Shown here: positions 30,174 through 38,739 of the stretch, piece after piece
Numbering within the stretch: position 1 is the first letter of the stretch
How the letters are laid out: every line of letters starts with the position of its first letter
From: an uncultured Lachnospiraceae bacterium
Lineage (GTDB): Bacteria > Bacillota > Clostridia > Lachnospirales > Lachnospiraceae
DNA: 41,878 bases
NCBI GenBank assembly: GCA_900320485.1
Contig: ONSO01000004.1
Span: 1 to 41,878, forward strand
Direction of reading: 5' to 3'
Notes under the pieces: model-generated
What the model was told of the DNA's origin: nothing
Databases searched by the model: none
Seen by the model: only the letters and a program-made list of their open reading frames with translations
Translations under genes and position numbers: made by a program

Positions 30174-31028
30174 TTATTCCAACACGGGCAGAATCTCCAT
30201 GTCAACGCTCCCCGCACGCTCCGTCTTGATGGCTCCGCCAATCGTGTCCAGCGCGTAAACCTTCGCCAATAACGATTCATCATCCGTCGTTACGCTGATG
30301 ATAATGCAATTCTCCATCTCATGCACTCCGGCAACTACCACAAACGGGAACTCCTTATTGATCATGCCCTGCGTAATTGCTCTCTCCAGTTCGGTGAGGT
30401 ATGCCAAGGTATACTTGCCCGTCACAAAAGCTGTCTTGTCAACGCTTCTTCCAAGGCTCTTACAAACGGCTGCTCTGTTCTCAGGGGTATCTTCCGTTAG
30501 AATAACGGTTAATTTCCCCTTGGCATCCGAATAGGAACCGCCATAGATGGCAGAAACGTCTTTTGACAAATCGTCACTTTTTACTTCTTCATGATACTCA
30601 CCTGTGCCGTCGGCAGGAATGTCCTCCTTCATCGCTCCTTTTAGCTCACTTATGCCGTCGCCTGAAGCATCCTCCTTCATCGTTGCTGTTCCGGAACCGT
30701 TACCGCCTTCATCCAGGATGCCCGGCATTTCTTCCATGTTCTCTACGCTCGGCAACCCGCTCTCAACCTCAGCGCCATTTATCTTCCCTTGATTTTCCGA
30801 GATTGTTGTTTCCTCAATCGGAGTTCCTTGAAAAATTGGATCACTGATAGGTTCCGGGCGATGAATGCCAAGTGCTATCGCCATGCCTAACACTGCAACC
30901 ATACATGCAGCCATCCCTCCATACTTCTCAAAGCTTCTGATTACGTTTGCCCTGCCGTTATTTTCTGCACTCATCAGCAGTTCATCATCCAATGCACCAA
31001 ATGCTTCCAATAAATCTTCCCTTCTCAT
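30174..31028 (-). CDS. Anti-sigma factor-like membrane protein, ECF module 3
   Basis: 284 residues, start overlapping the sigma stop by 4 bp. Residues 1-35 (MRREDLLEAFGALDDELLMS) are cytoplasmic; one helix follows (GGMAACMVAVLGMAIALGI, about 37-55). A long Gly/Glu/Asp-rich linker with a repeated MKEDASGDGISE / MKEDIPADGTGE pattern reaches residue ~155. A compact exported domain then runs from AIYGGSYSDAKGKLTVILTE to SVDMEILPVLE. The domain resembles a small ferredoxin-like alpha/beta fold. Ligand unknown. Confidence 0.75.
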   Translation of the reverse strand: MRREDLLEAFGALDDELLMSAENNGRANVIRSFEKYGGMAACMVAVLGMAIALGIHRPEPISDPIFQGTPIEETTISENQGKINGAEVESGLPSVENMEEMPGILDEGGNGSGTATMKEDASGDGISELKGAMKEDIPADGTGEYHEEVKSDDLSKDVSAIYGGSYSDAKGKLTVILTEDTPENRAAVCKSLGRSVDKTAFVTGKYTLAYLTELERAITQGMINKEFPFVVVAGVHEMENCIIISVTTDDESLLAKVYALDTIGGAIKTERAGSVDMEILPVLE

Positions 31029-31585
31029 ATAACATAGCCCTCCTTCCGCAGCCTTTCTCTTAATTTGTCTCTTGTCCTGCTCAGCATAACCCTTACGTTA
31101 TTCTCGGATAAGTGAAATTTCTTTGCAATCTCCTTTACGGAATTCAGGTAAAAGTATCTGGCAACAAATACGTTTCCTTCCCTTTTCGGCAGTTCACGCA
31201 CAAAGTCGCTGATGCTCTTTTGTAATTCCGACGCCTCAAAAGATGCTTCCACGTCTGCCTGTCCTGCGATGCATTCCTCCAGTTCGTCCATCACGGCCAA
31301 GACCTCTCCCTGCCCTCGTTTCTTCGCATACTTGCTTCGGTATTTACTGATTGCCAGATTTCTGACGATTTTTGCCAAAAAACAGTTCAGGTGCTCCGGT
31401 CTCATAGGCGGAATGCTGTTCCACGCCTGCAGCCACGCATCATTTAAGCACTCTGCCGCGTCTTCCCTGTTCCGCAAGACACTATCAGCAATCTTATAAC
31501 AGTACGCGCCATACTTCTTTTCCGTTTCTTTGATTGCGTTCTCTTCCCGATCCCAGAATAACTGGATGATCATCTCATCTGTCAC
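31025..31585 (-). CDS. ECF RNA polymerase sigma factor, module 3
   Basis: 186 residues. I start it at GTG 31585 because AAGGAGG lies 6 nt upstream, inside the longer frame that would begin at TTG 31606. Region 2 is DAAECLNDAWLQAWNSIPPM; region 4 is SVKEIAKKFHLSENNVRVML with the usual Arg-rich tail. It closely resembles module 1 in layout. A promoter-like motif TGTAAT-16-CGTCATATAGGG lies 43 bp before the start. Confidence 0.9.
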   Translation of the reverse strand: MTDEMIIQLFWDREENAIKETEKKYGAYCYKIADSVLRNREDAAECLNDAWLQAWNSIPPMRPEHLNCFLAKIVRNLAISKYRSKYAKKRGQGEVLAVMDELEECIAGQADVEASFEASELQKSISDFVRELPKREGNVFVARYFYLNSVKEIAKKFHLSENNVRVMLSRTRDKLRERLRKEGYVI

Positions 31586-31627
31586 GGTCTGCCTCCTTCG
31601 TTTCAAATTGTCTTGAAGTTAACCTCA

Positions 31628-31661
31628 CCCTATATGACGCAAAGTCTTAGCGGACATTACA
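31628..31661 (-). promoter_or_regulatory. Putative ECF autoregulated promoter, module 3
   Basis: Minus-strand TGTAAT, 16 nt, CGTCATATAGGG; the best match to the motif at 8871-8906. Confidence 0.55.
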
Positions 31662-31696
31662 AAAAACTCCGAAACCTATTGCATTAAGAGTTTTTT
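31661..31696 (-). terminator. Hairpin terminator upstream of ECF module 3
   Basis: AAAAAACTC and GAGTTTTTT with an 18-nt loop; separates the ATPase transcript from the sigma promoter. Confidence 0.55.
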
Positions 31697-31721
31697 CTTC
31701 ACGCGAAGTCACGCAAAAAGA

Positions 31722-31746
31722 GCCCGCAAACGCATTGTTTACGGGC
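31722..31746 (-). terminator. Terminator of the ATPase gene; copy of the scar hairpin
   Basis: Minus strand GCCCGTAAAC..GTTTGCGGGC then TCTTTTT. The same hairpin occurs in scars A, B and D, and GAAGTCACGCAA arm-like repeats lie beside it (31698-31714), but no tRNA piece follows. Confidence 0.7.
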
Positions 31747-31769
31747 ATAAAAATCGCTCTTAAACATTA

Positions 31770-33176
31770 TTAACGATACATGTCGGAAAGACGGATCAAC
31801 TTCAAGTTGCCCGTTTTTTCCTCCTCTTGCAACCATGAAGAAAACTCACTGGCCGAAAAAAGTAAAAGGCCCGTAACCCTGTATCCCTGACGAAGCAGTC
31901 CGCATCTTTCTGCCAAGGAGTCATATACTTTTTTGTCCGTGACTTCTTTTTTGAATTTACATTCTCCTATGACGGCCTCTTTCTTTGACTTATCCAATCC
32001 AACCACGTCTATGTCAGTCTCTTCCTTTTTTTCCGGATTTGTTCCCCACCACGTGCCAACCTGCGTTACCATGCAGGAATACTTTCCCGTCATGCCCGTT
32101 CTCTGAAGGTACTGTCGACACATTTTTTCGAAAACGTTTCCCATAAAGGAGCTAAGCTGCGGTTTCACGTTTTGCAGATAGTATCCCTCTCCGTTTCCAC
32201 TTTCAATGGCTCCAATGGCATCCGGCAGGAAACGATACCAAAACCGCAGCATCTCATCGGCGAGAACATACCTCGTTTTTTTCTTGTTCCCCTCTTCCGT
32301 AATGGCGCACCGCCGTTCTACAATTCCCGTCTCCACAAGATTCTTAAGGTCATGTGACACGTTCTGCGCAGGCATTCCGGCCTTGTCCGCTATTTCATTT
32401 AATTGGTTGGATCCGGACGCAATCGTTTCGATCACGCGCCCATATCCTTCCACGTCTCTGAATTCCTGCGTCAGCAAATTATCTGCTTCCTCGTAGAGAT
32501 ACCCTGTTTTGGAAAAAAACAGGGAAACAATGTTTTCGTCAAGACTTTCATTTTCGTCAAAAAGGGAAAGGTACTTTGCGATTCCTCCCGTCAAACCATA
32601 TACAATCGCCTGATCCTCCCGGGGCCATGACGGAAGAAAACGGGCCGTTTGCAGATAGTCAAATGGCTCCAGTCTAATCTGCATGGTTCTGCGGCCAAAA
32701 AGAGGACTTTTTTCACTCAGCACCTCGTCCTCCATAAAGCTGACGGATGATCCGCATAAGACGAAAAACATTTTCCCAAACTGCCAATTTTCATCAATAT
32801 TCTTCTGTAAAAGAGATGTGAGCGACTCGTCCTTATTGGCAAAGTACGGCAGTTCATCAATGACAACCACTATGCGCTCTTCCCGGCATTTGTCTCCCAA
32901 ATAATCAAGAATATCATCCATCTGAGAAAAAGATGCCCCCTTCACGTCCGGTGCAAGTGCCTTCAGGACACATTTCCCAAACAGCTCTGCATTGCGCTTT
33001 GCGGTAGTTTTAATTGCCGTAAAATAAACGGTTTTCTTGCCACGGCAAAATTCCCTGAGAAGCGTTGTTTTTCCAACCCTCCGTCGCCCGTAGGTAACCA
33101 CCATCTGAAATCCGTCTTTTTTATATGCCTTCTCCAGGGAAGCCAATTCTTCTTCTCTCCCTATAAACTGGTTCAC
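31770..33176 (-). CDS. AAA-type ATPase with winged helix and DUF234 nuclease-like domain
   Basis: 468 residues from GTG 33176 (GGAGG 7 nt upstream), beginning MNQFIGREEELASL as in this family. Walker A is GRRRVGKTT (about residue 32); Walker B is IVVVIDELPYF. A winged helix follows (NQLNEIADKAGMPAQNVSHD, about 265-290). The C-terminal DUF234 part resembles a PD-(D/E)xK core: DIDVVGLD then EAVIGECKFKK, near 410-430. Function in bacteria is unclear; the family is often linked to mobile DNA. A 12-bp-arm palindrome lies over its promoter, and its winged helix could bind it. Confidence 0.85.
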   Translation of the reverse strand: MNQFIGREEELASLEKAYKKDGFQMVVTYGRRRVGKTTLLREFCRGKKTVYFTAIKTTAKRNAELFGKCVLKALAPDVKGASFSQMDDILDYLGDKCREERIVVVIDELPYFANKDESLTSLLQKNIDENWQFGKMFFVLCGSSVSFMEDEVLSEKSPLFGRRTMQIRLEPFDYLQTARFLPSWPREDQAIVYGLTGGIAKYLSLFDENESLDENIVSLFFSKTGYLYEEADNLLTQEFRDVEGYGRVIETIASGSNQLNEIADKAGMPAQNVSHDLKNLVETGIVERRCAITEEGNKKKTRYVLADEMLRFWYRFLPDAIGAIESGNGEGYYLQNVKPQLSSFMGNVFEKMCRQYLQRTGMTGKYSCMVTQVGTWWGTNPEKKEETDIDVVGLDKSKKEAVIGECKFKKEVTDKKVYDSLAERCGLLRQGYRVTGLLLFSASEFSSWLQEEEKTGNLKLIRLSDMYR

Positions 33177-33203
33177 TCTCACCCCTCCATTTTATAAAAT
33201 CGT

Positions 33204-33261
33204 ATTTTGTAAAAACTACTTTTTACAAAATTAGTTTATATGAATTATTGTTGATTGTCAA
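33204..33261 (-). promoter_or_regulatory. Promoter and perfect palindromic operator of the ATPase gene
   Basis: Minus-strand TTGACA (33261-33256), 17 bp, TAAACT (33238-33233). ATTTTGTAAAAA-ctac-TTTTTACAAAAT (33204-33231) has perfect 12-bp arms and covers the transcription start. Confidence 0.75.
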
Positions 33262-33313
33262 TATCATTTAAGCAGAAATATGATAGTCAACCGTGACTCT
33301 CGCAACTAAAAAA

Positions 33314-33454
33314 TGCCCGCAAACGCATTGTTTACGGGCAAAACAAATCGCACAACCCGCGGGTGATGGGGCGCACGAGGTCCGGGGGACCTCGGCATTG
33401 CGCCGACCGAGCCGAAGGCGAGATCCGAACCCTCGGGTTCGAGGTCTCGCCTTC
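33314..33454. other. tRNA-Gly integration scar D with double palindrome
   Basis: Hairpin TGCCCG..CGGGCA (33314-33340), GCGGGTGATGGG (33359-33370), then the 52-bp palindrome also found in scar B (33371-33422). A second hairpin follows, GAAGGCGAGA..GAACCC..GGGTTC..TCTCGCCTTC (33414-33454). It lies directly downstream of the intact tRNA-Gly, so it may be the newest junction. Confidence 0.65.
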
Positions 33455-33460
33455 TTACTT

Positions 33461-33494
33461 AAAAAGTCCCTCAGTATTTCCTGAGGGACTTTTT
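33461..33494 (-). terminator. Terminator of the tRNA operon
   Basis: AAAAAGTCCCTCAG, loop, CTGAGGGACTTTTT, 6 bp after the tRNA-Gly end. Also present at scar C. Confidence 0.85.
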
Positions 33495-33499
33495 AAGTA

Positions 33500-33571
33500 A
33501 GCGGGTGATGGGAATCGAACCCACGTGTCCAGCTTGGAAGGCTGGCGTACTAACCATTGTACTACACCCGC
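33500..33571 (-). tRNA. tRNA-Gly (anticodon TCC)
   Basis: Acceptor GCGGGTG pairs with CACCCGC plus discriminator T. D arm GTAC..GTAC; anticodon stem CCAGC-CTTCCAA-GCTGG; T arm GTGGG-TTCGATT-CCCAT. No encoded CCA. It is the only intact copy; at least four 3'-end copies lie elsewhere in the window. Confidence 0.96.
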
Positions 33572-33652
33572 ATAAATTATGTGAACGAACCAATCAGCTC
33601 GTCATTTGCTTCAGAATCACAAAATGCTCATCGCATTTTGCTTTATGTTAAG

Positions 33653-33725
<73 letters not shown>

Positions 33726-33784
33726 AATCGGACTTGAAGCTCGCATGACACTGTAGATACGGTTTTCTGTGTCACAACAAGGGT

Positions 33785-33813
33785 ATTTTACCTTGCTTCA
33801 GTCCAAATGTCAA
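33785..33813 (-). promoter_or_regulatory. Promoter of the tRNA-Phe/tRNA-Gly operon
   Basis: Minus-strand TTGACA (33813-33808), 17 bp, TAAAAT (33790-33785), about 60 bp before tRNA-Phe. Confidence 0.8.
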
Positions 33814-33850
33814 TACCTTGAAATAAATTTTTTTATTTCTTATTTGTCCC

Positions 33851-36800
33851 TTACCAATTCGCGGGTTTCTTTCGGATAGTCAACTCTCCATCCCAAGTGC
33901 TCGCCAGAAGCTCTGACCGCGTCCCCAGGTAGGAATTAATTGCCTCCTGAAACTCTGCCGCTTCCTTCTCATAGTCCTTCGCCGTCTCAGAATTTATGGT
34001 TCTTTCCTCTAAGATTTGCTCTTCTCCCTTCTGATTGAGCCAAAAGACCTTATAATATCCATACATGCTTCCCTGCGTATCCTCCAAGGGAGCATAATAT
34101 ACAAGATAGGGCATCCTCTGATACATGGTAACGTAATACTTTCCCCAGCCCACATGCGGCAATGCAAGCATGGCCTCCCAAAGGAACAGTCCATGTTCGT
34201 CTCTGGCATCTATGGTAAGAAACGCCTGATTGTCCTCCTCGATGGCTGCGTAATCCACGATAATACTATCCAAGAAGCTGTCATGCGTAATGTCACAGGT
34301 GATCACGTTCCTGCCATTCTGCAAATCAACAGAATAGCCAGAAGCCTGACTCATCCTCTGCTGCCATTCCATATAAACTTCAAAGCGCTTCCGCAGGGAA
34401 GTAAGACTTTCGCGCAAATTGTCCATGCCCGTGCAAGGAACATATTTCTGGGTCACGTTGATCGGGGAAATGGAACTCGTCTGTGCAAAAGCGATCTCAC
34501 TGTTGACGCAGTCGGCTAATTTGTTCCAAATCTCCCATGCCTCCAAAGCTACCGTAATGGTCTGGCCCTTATGCGTATTCTGTCCCAGCGTTCCTGAAGA
34601 GATCCTGTTGCCCTGTGTCAGATCTGTCATCGCAATCAGCTGCCCATCCTTCATCCAGCCGTTCAGCTTCTCCGTATATGCCACCAACTCATTCACGGAA
34701 AAAGCGCCCTCCAGACTATTGACGTCTGCTACCGCGTCTGCCGTATCAATAACGTTTTCCCCGCCGAGTTCATCCAACGCAATTACCTGATAGGTCGGAT
34801 TCATAATTCCCTGCCACATACTATTGTCAGAAAGCAAAAGATAATGCTTTCCCTCCCGCTCGCAAAGGAAAATGATGCCATTTCCGGTCTGCGCGTTCGC
34901 AAGAGCCTGCTCCCAGAAAATATTTTCTTTGTCAAAGGTTCCCTCCGAAGCGTTTCCCTTTTTCCAACTTTCCTCCTGTCTTGCGCCATCATATACCCTG
35001 ACGATGCAAACGTCGCCCTGCATCATGCGATCTTCCCAAGAAGTCGCCTTATTCTCCTCCTGATAGGTTACGCTCGTAACGATCCAGTCAGGCACGTCGT
35101 CATGCGTCAGTTCTACCTGGTGGGTCAGGATCACCTCTTCACCTGCGAATCCTTCTGAAAGGTCAATCTGATTGATGGGCCCCGGCCACGCTTTCTCCAG
35201 CTGAATGTTTCCGATGCTAAAGCTACCATCCTCATGATATTGAATCTGACAATCCAGATCGATCCCACCATATTCAACGTCTCCCTTGTTTGTAAGCTGT
35301 ATTCCACTGCTTACGTCATAAAACAGATAGTCATCCATCACGGAGAAGCTCTCTGTCTGACCATAGCTTAGCCATAAAAACTGCCCCTCACCCGATGCCA
35401 ACAGAGGAATATCCTCCAAGGAGGCAAAAGCAACGTCGCCATCCTTTGTCTCTACGCGGAGCATAAGAGTCTTTTCGTCATATTGGTAGGTAATCTTCTG
35501 TTCCAACTGCCCATACATTCCCTGACTCTTGGGTTCATGAATTTCCAGCCCATCCTCCGTGACCTCAATCACTTGAAGCCAATTTCCACAGGTGCCCGTA
35601 CCGGTTTTCCCTAACGTGATCAGCGCAAACTCCTTCTGCCCGTCATGGTCATAGTCACCGCAATACATCTGCGGGATATCAGATCGGATGTTTGTCCAAT
35701 AGCCATGAATGGGATATGCCTGATCGCCTACCCTAAGCATCATGGCGCATCCATCATACAGACCATAAAGGCATGCATCTACCTCCGGAATTTCCTCAAG
35801 GATACAGTACTTTCCCAGCTTCTCCTGATTCCAGCAGGCATAGACGACGTCCGGGATTTCCTGCCGATTGCGTCCATAATCGACATCCTCTGCCCGTAGC
35901 GTCACACTGCGAAGCTGCGCTGCCGTTGTCTCATCCAATTCTTCCTTTTGCTTTCCGATACGATCCAGCTTTGCGAGCAGAGTCTTTCTAGAATCCTCGG
36001 TGAGCAAGGAATCCGCAAGTGACTCCTCGATAAGAAGATAAGGATACCAAGCCTCACCTCGCCGTGCCATACTGTAATGTGCCGTTTCGCCATTTGCAAA
36101 AGTATACTCCACAATAACGTTGCTAAATGACTCCTGATATGCCTTACCGCTGCCGCCCTTTAGGGGAAGAAGCGTCTCTAATGCAGTCACGGGATCAAGA
36201 AGCGCCTGATATTTTTCCGGTTCCTCCGTTTTCCAGTTTTGCGTCAGTTCATCAAGATAGTAAATATCGTACCAACCCTCATCATATCCAAAGCAGGGAA
36301 CATTGACAGGTGCCGTGCGCTGACCCTTGACGTCCCGGAACCGCAGGCATGAAGGTATTGCCTGCTCGAGGCTTGTAATCTCCGTAATGATACCAGAAGT
36401 CTGCGCGTCCTTATCCGGCTCCGTTTCCGTCTGCGAAGCAGCTGCGGATTCTGCCACCTTTTCATTTGTCTTTTCGTCCGTCTTTTCCTCTGTGCCCGTT
36501 GCCGGCCTTGTTGCGAGGCAGCCTCCAAGAAGAACCACTAAAACGGTCATGCTAATTGTCATCCAAAGAGGCATTTTCCGGAATTTCAAAACCTCCTTGA
36601 TTCTGCTCTCCGCATTGCTTTCTCCAAAGGCTGCGGAAAGAGAAAGTCCGCTGCGTCTCTGGGCAAAATGAAGCAGTGCCTTCGCGTAATCTCCCCTGTT
36701 CTCCTGTCCGATTTTGGAAAGAACGCCCTCATCGCAGGCCATCTCCAAATCCTTGTGGAAGCACCTTACGCAAAGCCAAACTAAGGGATTCCACCAGTGC

Positions 36801-37978
36801 AGACAAAGTGCCAAGTAGGAAATCAGCTTCCACAGGGGATCCAGGCGACTTAGGTGCATTGCCTCATGATGCAAAATCATCTCTTTTTCTTTGACGGAAA
36901 TCTTTTTCAAAGCCCCATCCTGCTCTTGAAAATAGAACGGCACGTAAATTCCTCTGCGAAGCACGCCAAAGGACATGGGAACGCCTGAGACGTCACTGCT
37001 CTTTATGGGATATTTCCCCCATGCGCCCACGGGTATGGCTTCTTCCAGTTTTCTGGAAAGCCGAAAATAGAGTCCAATGCCATACAAAAGGAACAATCCT
37101 GCGCCAAACGCCCAAATAACGCCGCACACGTTCAAAAAGCACTTTCCTGCAACACTCTGAAACCACAAGGCTGCGGCCGCGTAGCTGCTGCGAAGGGAAA
37201 ACTCCTTGCCTTCCGAATGCAACATGTCCTGCGGCTCCATGGCGCTTTCACTTCCCTGCGGATTCCGGATTTCCCATGCGTTTTGCATGTCCCGTGCCGT
37301 CTGATCTCCGTACGCGCTTTCCATGTTCTGAGCCTTCTGGTCTCCGTACGCGCTTTCCATGTCCCGTGCATTTTGAATGCCCTGAGCCGTCTGAGTTTTC
37401 TGCGTGTTTTGATGATATAACGCATCCTGCGACCCCGGGTTTTCTTGAGAATCCAGCAGCGCCTCTCCATCCCGGATCCCCTGAGGATCCCGGATCTCCC
37501 GTGATATCCGGGCGTCTTGTGGGCTTTGGGCATTCTGCGAAGCCTGGGCATCTTGCAAGTCGTTGGGTTCCAGCGATGCTTGTGCATCCTTTGAGCCCGG
37601 CGCCTCTTGGATTTCCAGTGCCTTTTGGACGTCAAACACCTTTGGGCTCCCTGACGGATCATGCAGCTCTGCCATGCCGCGTCCATCCATCGCCGTGAGC
37701 AGCGTCCCGTCCTCACCGTGAATGACATCCTTCCCCTCTACTGCCGTCATGTCTGCTGCCTGTTCTATTTGGCCCTCCGCAGTCCAATTCTCCCAAAAAG
37801 CGGGAATGGGTCCTTCAGCGGTATAAGGGCATAGTAATCTAAAAAAGACCGCGACCCACAAAAGATTAGCGATGCGTTTGGAATACCGCCGAAAGAGAGG
37901 TCTTACGGCCAGGACAATGCAAACGATGACCGTCGCCTCTAATGCAAAATGAAAATATTCCTGAAAAAATAGTGTCAT
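33851..37978 (-). CDS. Giant BlaR1/MecR1-like M56 peptidase 2, with DQA-rich loop
   Basis: 1375 residues. M56 core: membrane helices near residues 10-30 and 38-52, then HHEAMH near residue 367 and DLEMACDEGVLS about 40 residues later. Residues ~120-255 are a low-complexity Asp/Gln/Ala/Ser loop with repeats such as MESAYGDQ (twice), which no usual BlaR1 has. A final helix near 470-487 ends in GGCLATRP, a lipobox-like Cys. The exported C-terminal ~880 residues contain DYDHDGQKEFALIT (~775) and repeated beta-rich segments but fewer Asp-repeats than the 20282 protein. I see no penicillin-binding domain. It pairs with the BlaI-type gene overlapping its start. Confidence 0.82.
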   Translation of the reverse strand: MTLFFQEYFHFALEATVIVCIVLAVRPLFRRYSKRIANLLWVAVFFRLLCPYTAEGPIPAFWENWTAEGQIEQAADMTAVEGKDVIHGEDGTLLTAMDGRGMAELHDPSGSPKVFDVQKALEIQEAPGSKDAQASLEPNDLQDAQASQNAQSPQDARISREIRDPQGIRDGEALLDSQENPGSQDALYHQNTQKTQTAQGIQNARDMESAYGDQKAQNMESAYGDQTARDMQNAWEIRNPQGSESAMEPQDMLHSEGKEFSLRSSYAAAALWFQSVAGKCFLNVCGVIWAFGAGLFLLYGIGLYFRLSRKLEEAIPVGAWGKYPIKSSDVSGVPMSFGVLRRGIYVPFYFQEQDGALKKISVKEKEMILHHEAMHLSRLDPLWKLISYLALCLHWWNPLVWLCVRCFHKDLEMACDEGVLSKIGQENRGDYAKALLHFAQRRSGLSLSAAFGESNAESRIKEVLKFRKMPLWMTISMTVLVVLLGGCLATRPATGTEEKTDEKTNEKVAESAAASQTETEPDKDAQTSGIITEITSLEQAIPSCLRFRDVKGQRTAPVNVPCFGYDEGWYDIYYLDELTQNWKTEEPEKYQALLDPVTALETLLPLKGGSGKAYQESFSNVIVEYTFANGETAHYSMARRGEAWYPYLLIEESLADSLLTEDSRKTLLAKLDRIGKQKEELDETTAAQLRSVTLRAEDVDYGRNRQEIPDVVYACWNQEKLGKYCILEEIPEVDACLYGLYDGCAMMLRVGDQAYPIHGYWTNIRSDIPQMYCGDYDHDGQKEFALITLGKTGTGTCGNWLQVIEVTEDGLEIHEPKSQGMYGQLEQKITYQYDEKTLMLRVETKDGDVAFASLEDIPLLASGEGQFLWLSYGQTESFSVMDDYLFYDVSSGIQLTNKGDVEYGGIDLDCQIQYHEDGSFSIGNIQLEKAWPGPINQIDLSEGFAGEEVILTHQVELTHDDVPDWIVTSVTYQEENKATSWEDRMMQGDVCIVRVYDGARQEESWKKGNASEGTFDKENIFWEQALANAQTGNGIIFLCEREGKHYLLLSDNSMWQGIMNPTYQVIALDELGGENVIDTADAVADVNSLEGAFSVNELVAYTEKLNGWMKDGQLIAMTDLTQGNRISSGTLGQNTHKGQTITVALEAWEIWNKLADCVNSEIAFAQTSSISPINVTQKYVPCTGMDNLRESLTSLRKRFEVYMEWQQRMSQASGYSVDLQNGRNVITCDITHDSFLDSIIVDYAAIEEDNQAFLTIDARDEHGLFLWEAMLALPHVGWGKYYVTMYQRMPYLVYYAPLEDTQGSMYGYYKVFWLNQKGEEQILEERTINSETAKDYEKEAAEFQEAINSYLGTRSELLASTWDGELTIRKKPANW

Positions 37979-38334
37979 TCCATCGCCTCCTCAATCATCT
38001 TCTGTAGCCGCCGTGCCTCTTCCTTGGACAGCTTCCGATCCTGCAAAAATGCCGCAAAGAAATCGGGAAGCGATCCGCCATAGGCCTTGTGCAGGAGGGA
38101 TTCCCCTTCCGCTTTTCCTACCTGCTCCCTCTCCACAAGGGATTCCACCATCTTGTTCTCGAATAGCAGCAGCCCTTTGTCTCCCATGCGCTTTAACATG
38201 GTATAAACCGTGGACTTTTTCCAATCATATTTTTCCAGACAGATTCCGGCAAGCTCCATCGCCGAAATCGGCTCCTTATCCCAAATTACGTCCATCAATC
38301 GATATTCACTCTCACTCAGCTTCACGTCCATCAT
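37975..38334 (-). CDS. BlaI/MecI-type repressor 2
   Basis: 119 residues with winged helix (YDWKKSTVYTMLKRMGDKGL) and a C-terminal dimerisation region. It starts at ATG 38334 and its stop overlaps the giant M56 gene by 4 bp. Its operator dyads (TCTACA-N2-TGTAGA) match the TACA/TGTA core of classic BlaI/MecI sites better than those of pair 1, suggesting different DNA specificities for the two repressors. Confidence 0.9.
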   Translation of the reverse strand: MMDVKLSESEYRLMDVIWDKEPISAMELAGICLEKYDWKKSTVYTMLKRMGDKGLLLFENKMVESLVEREQVGKAEGESLLHKAYGGSLPDFFAAFLQDRKLSKEEARRLQKMIEEAME

Positions 38335-38417
38335 GATCTTCCTTCTCCTGTTTCCTTCTGTTCATCAAACAAATTATTTTTTATGTTCAAACCGTAGCTT
38401 CATACTTCTTAATTCTT

Positions 38418-38471
38418 AGTCTACATTTGTAGAACTATCTTCATTCTACACATGTAGACTGATTGTGTCAA
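38418..38471 (-). promoter_or_regulatory. Promoter and two BlaI-type operators of pair 2
   Basis: Minus-strand TTGACA (38471-38466), 17 bp, TAGAAT (38448-38443). Dyads TCTACA-TG-TGTAGA and TCTACA-AA-TGTAGA cover the -10 box and the start. The 38472-38739 stretch between the divergent genes shows no further clear site. Confidence 0.85.
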
Positions 38472-38739
38472 GTCCTTTTCATGACTTTTTACACTGTTCT
38501 TTTTTTCTCGCCCGCTGTATACTAAAATCATAATAAAATAATCGAAAAACCCTTATTTTATCGGAATTGCAACCGCCAGTTGACAAACTGAAAAGCCAAA
38601 TTTATGGTCTGCAACCTCCTGCCATGATACGATGAACTTGCTTAAGCAGTCGCGGGCTTTGCAAGCGATCCGAACAACGCAGGGATATGCCGAAGGCTCA
38701 CAAACATCAAAACATGAAAAACGAAAGGGGATTTGAAAC

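Noticed and set aside
33727-33745. CGGACTTGAAG upstream of tRNA-Phe as another tRNA-Thr scar
   Set aside because: Only 11 bp match the scar sequence at 9595 and 20162; no acceptor-stem sequence follows, so chance is not excluded.
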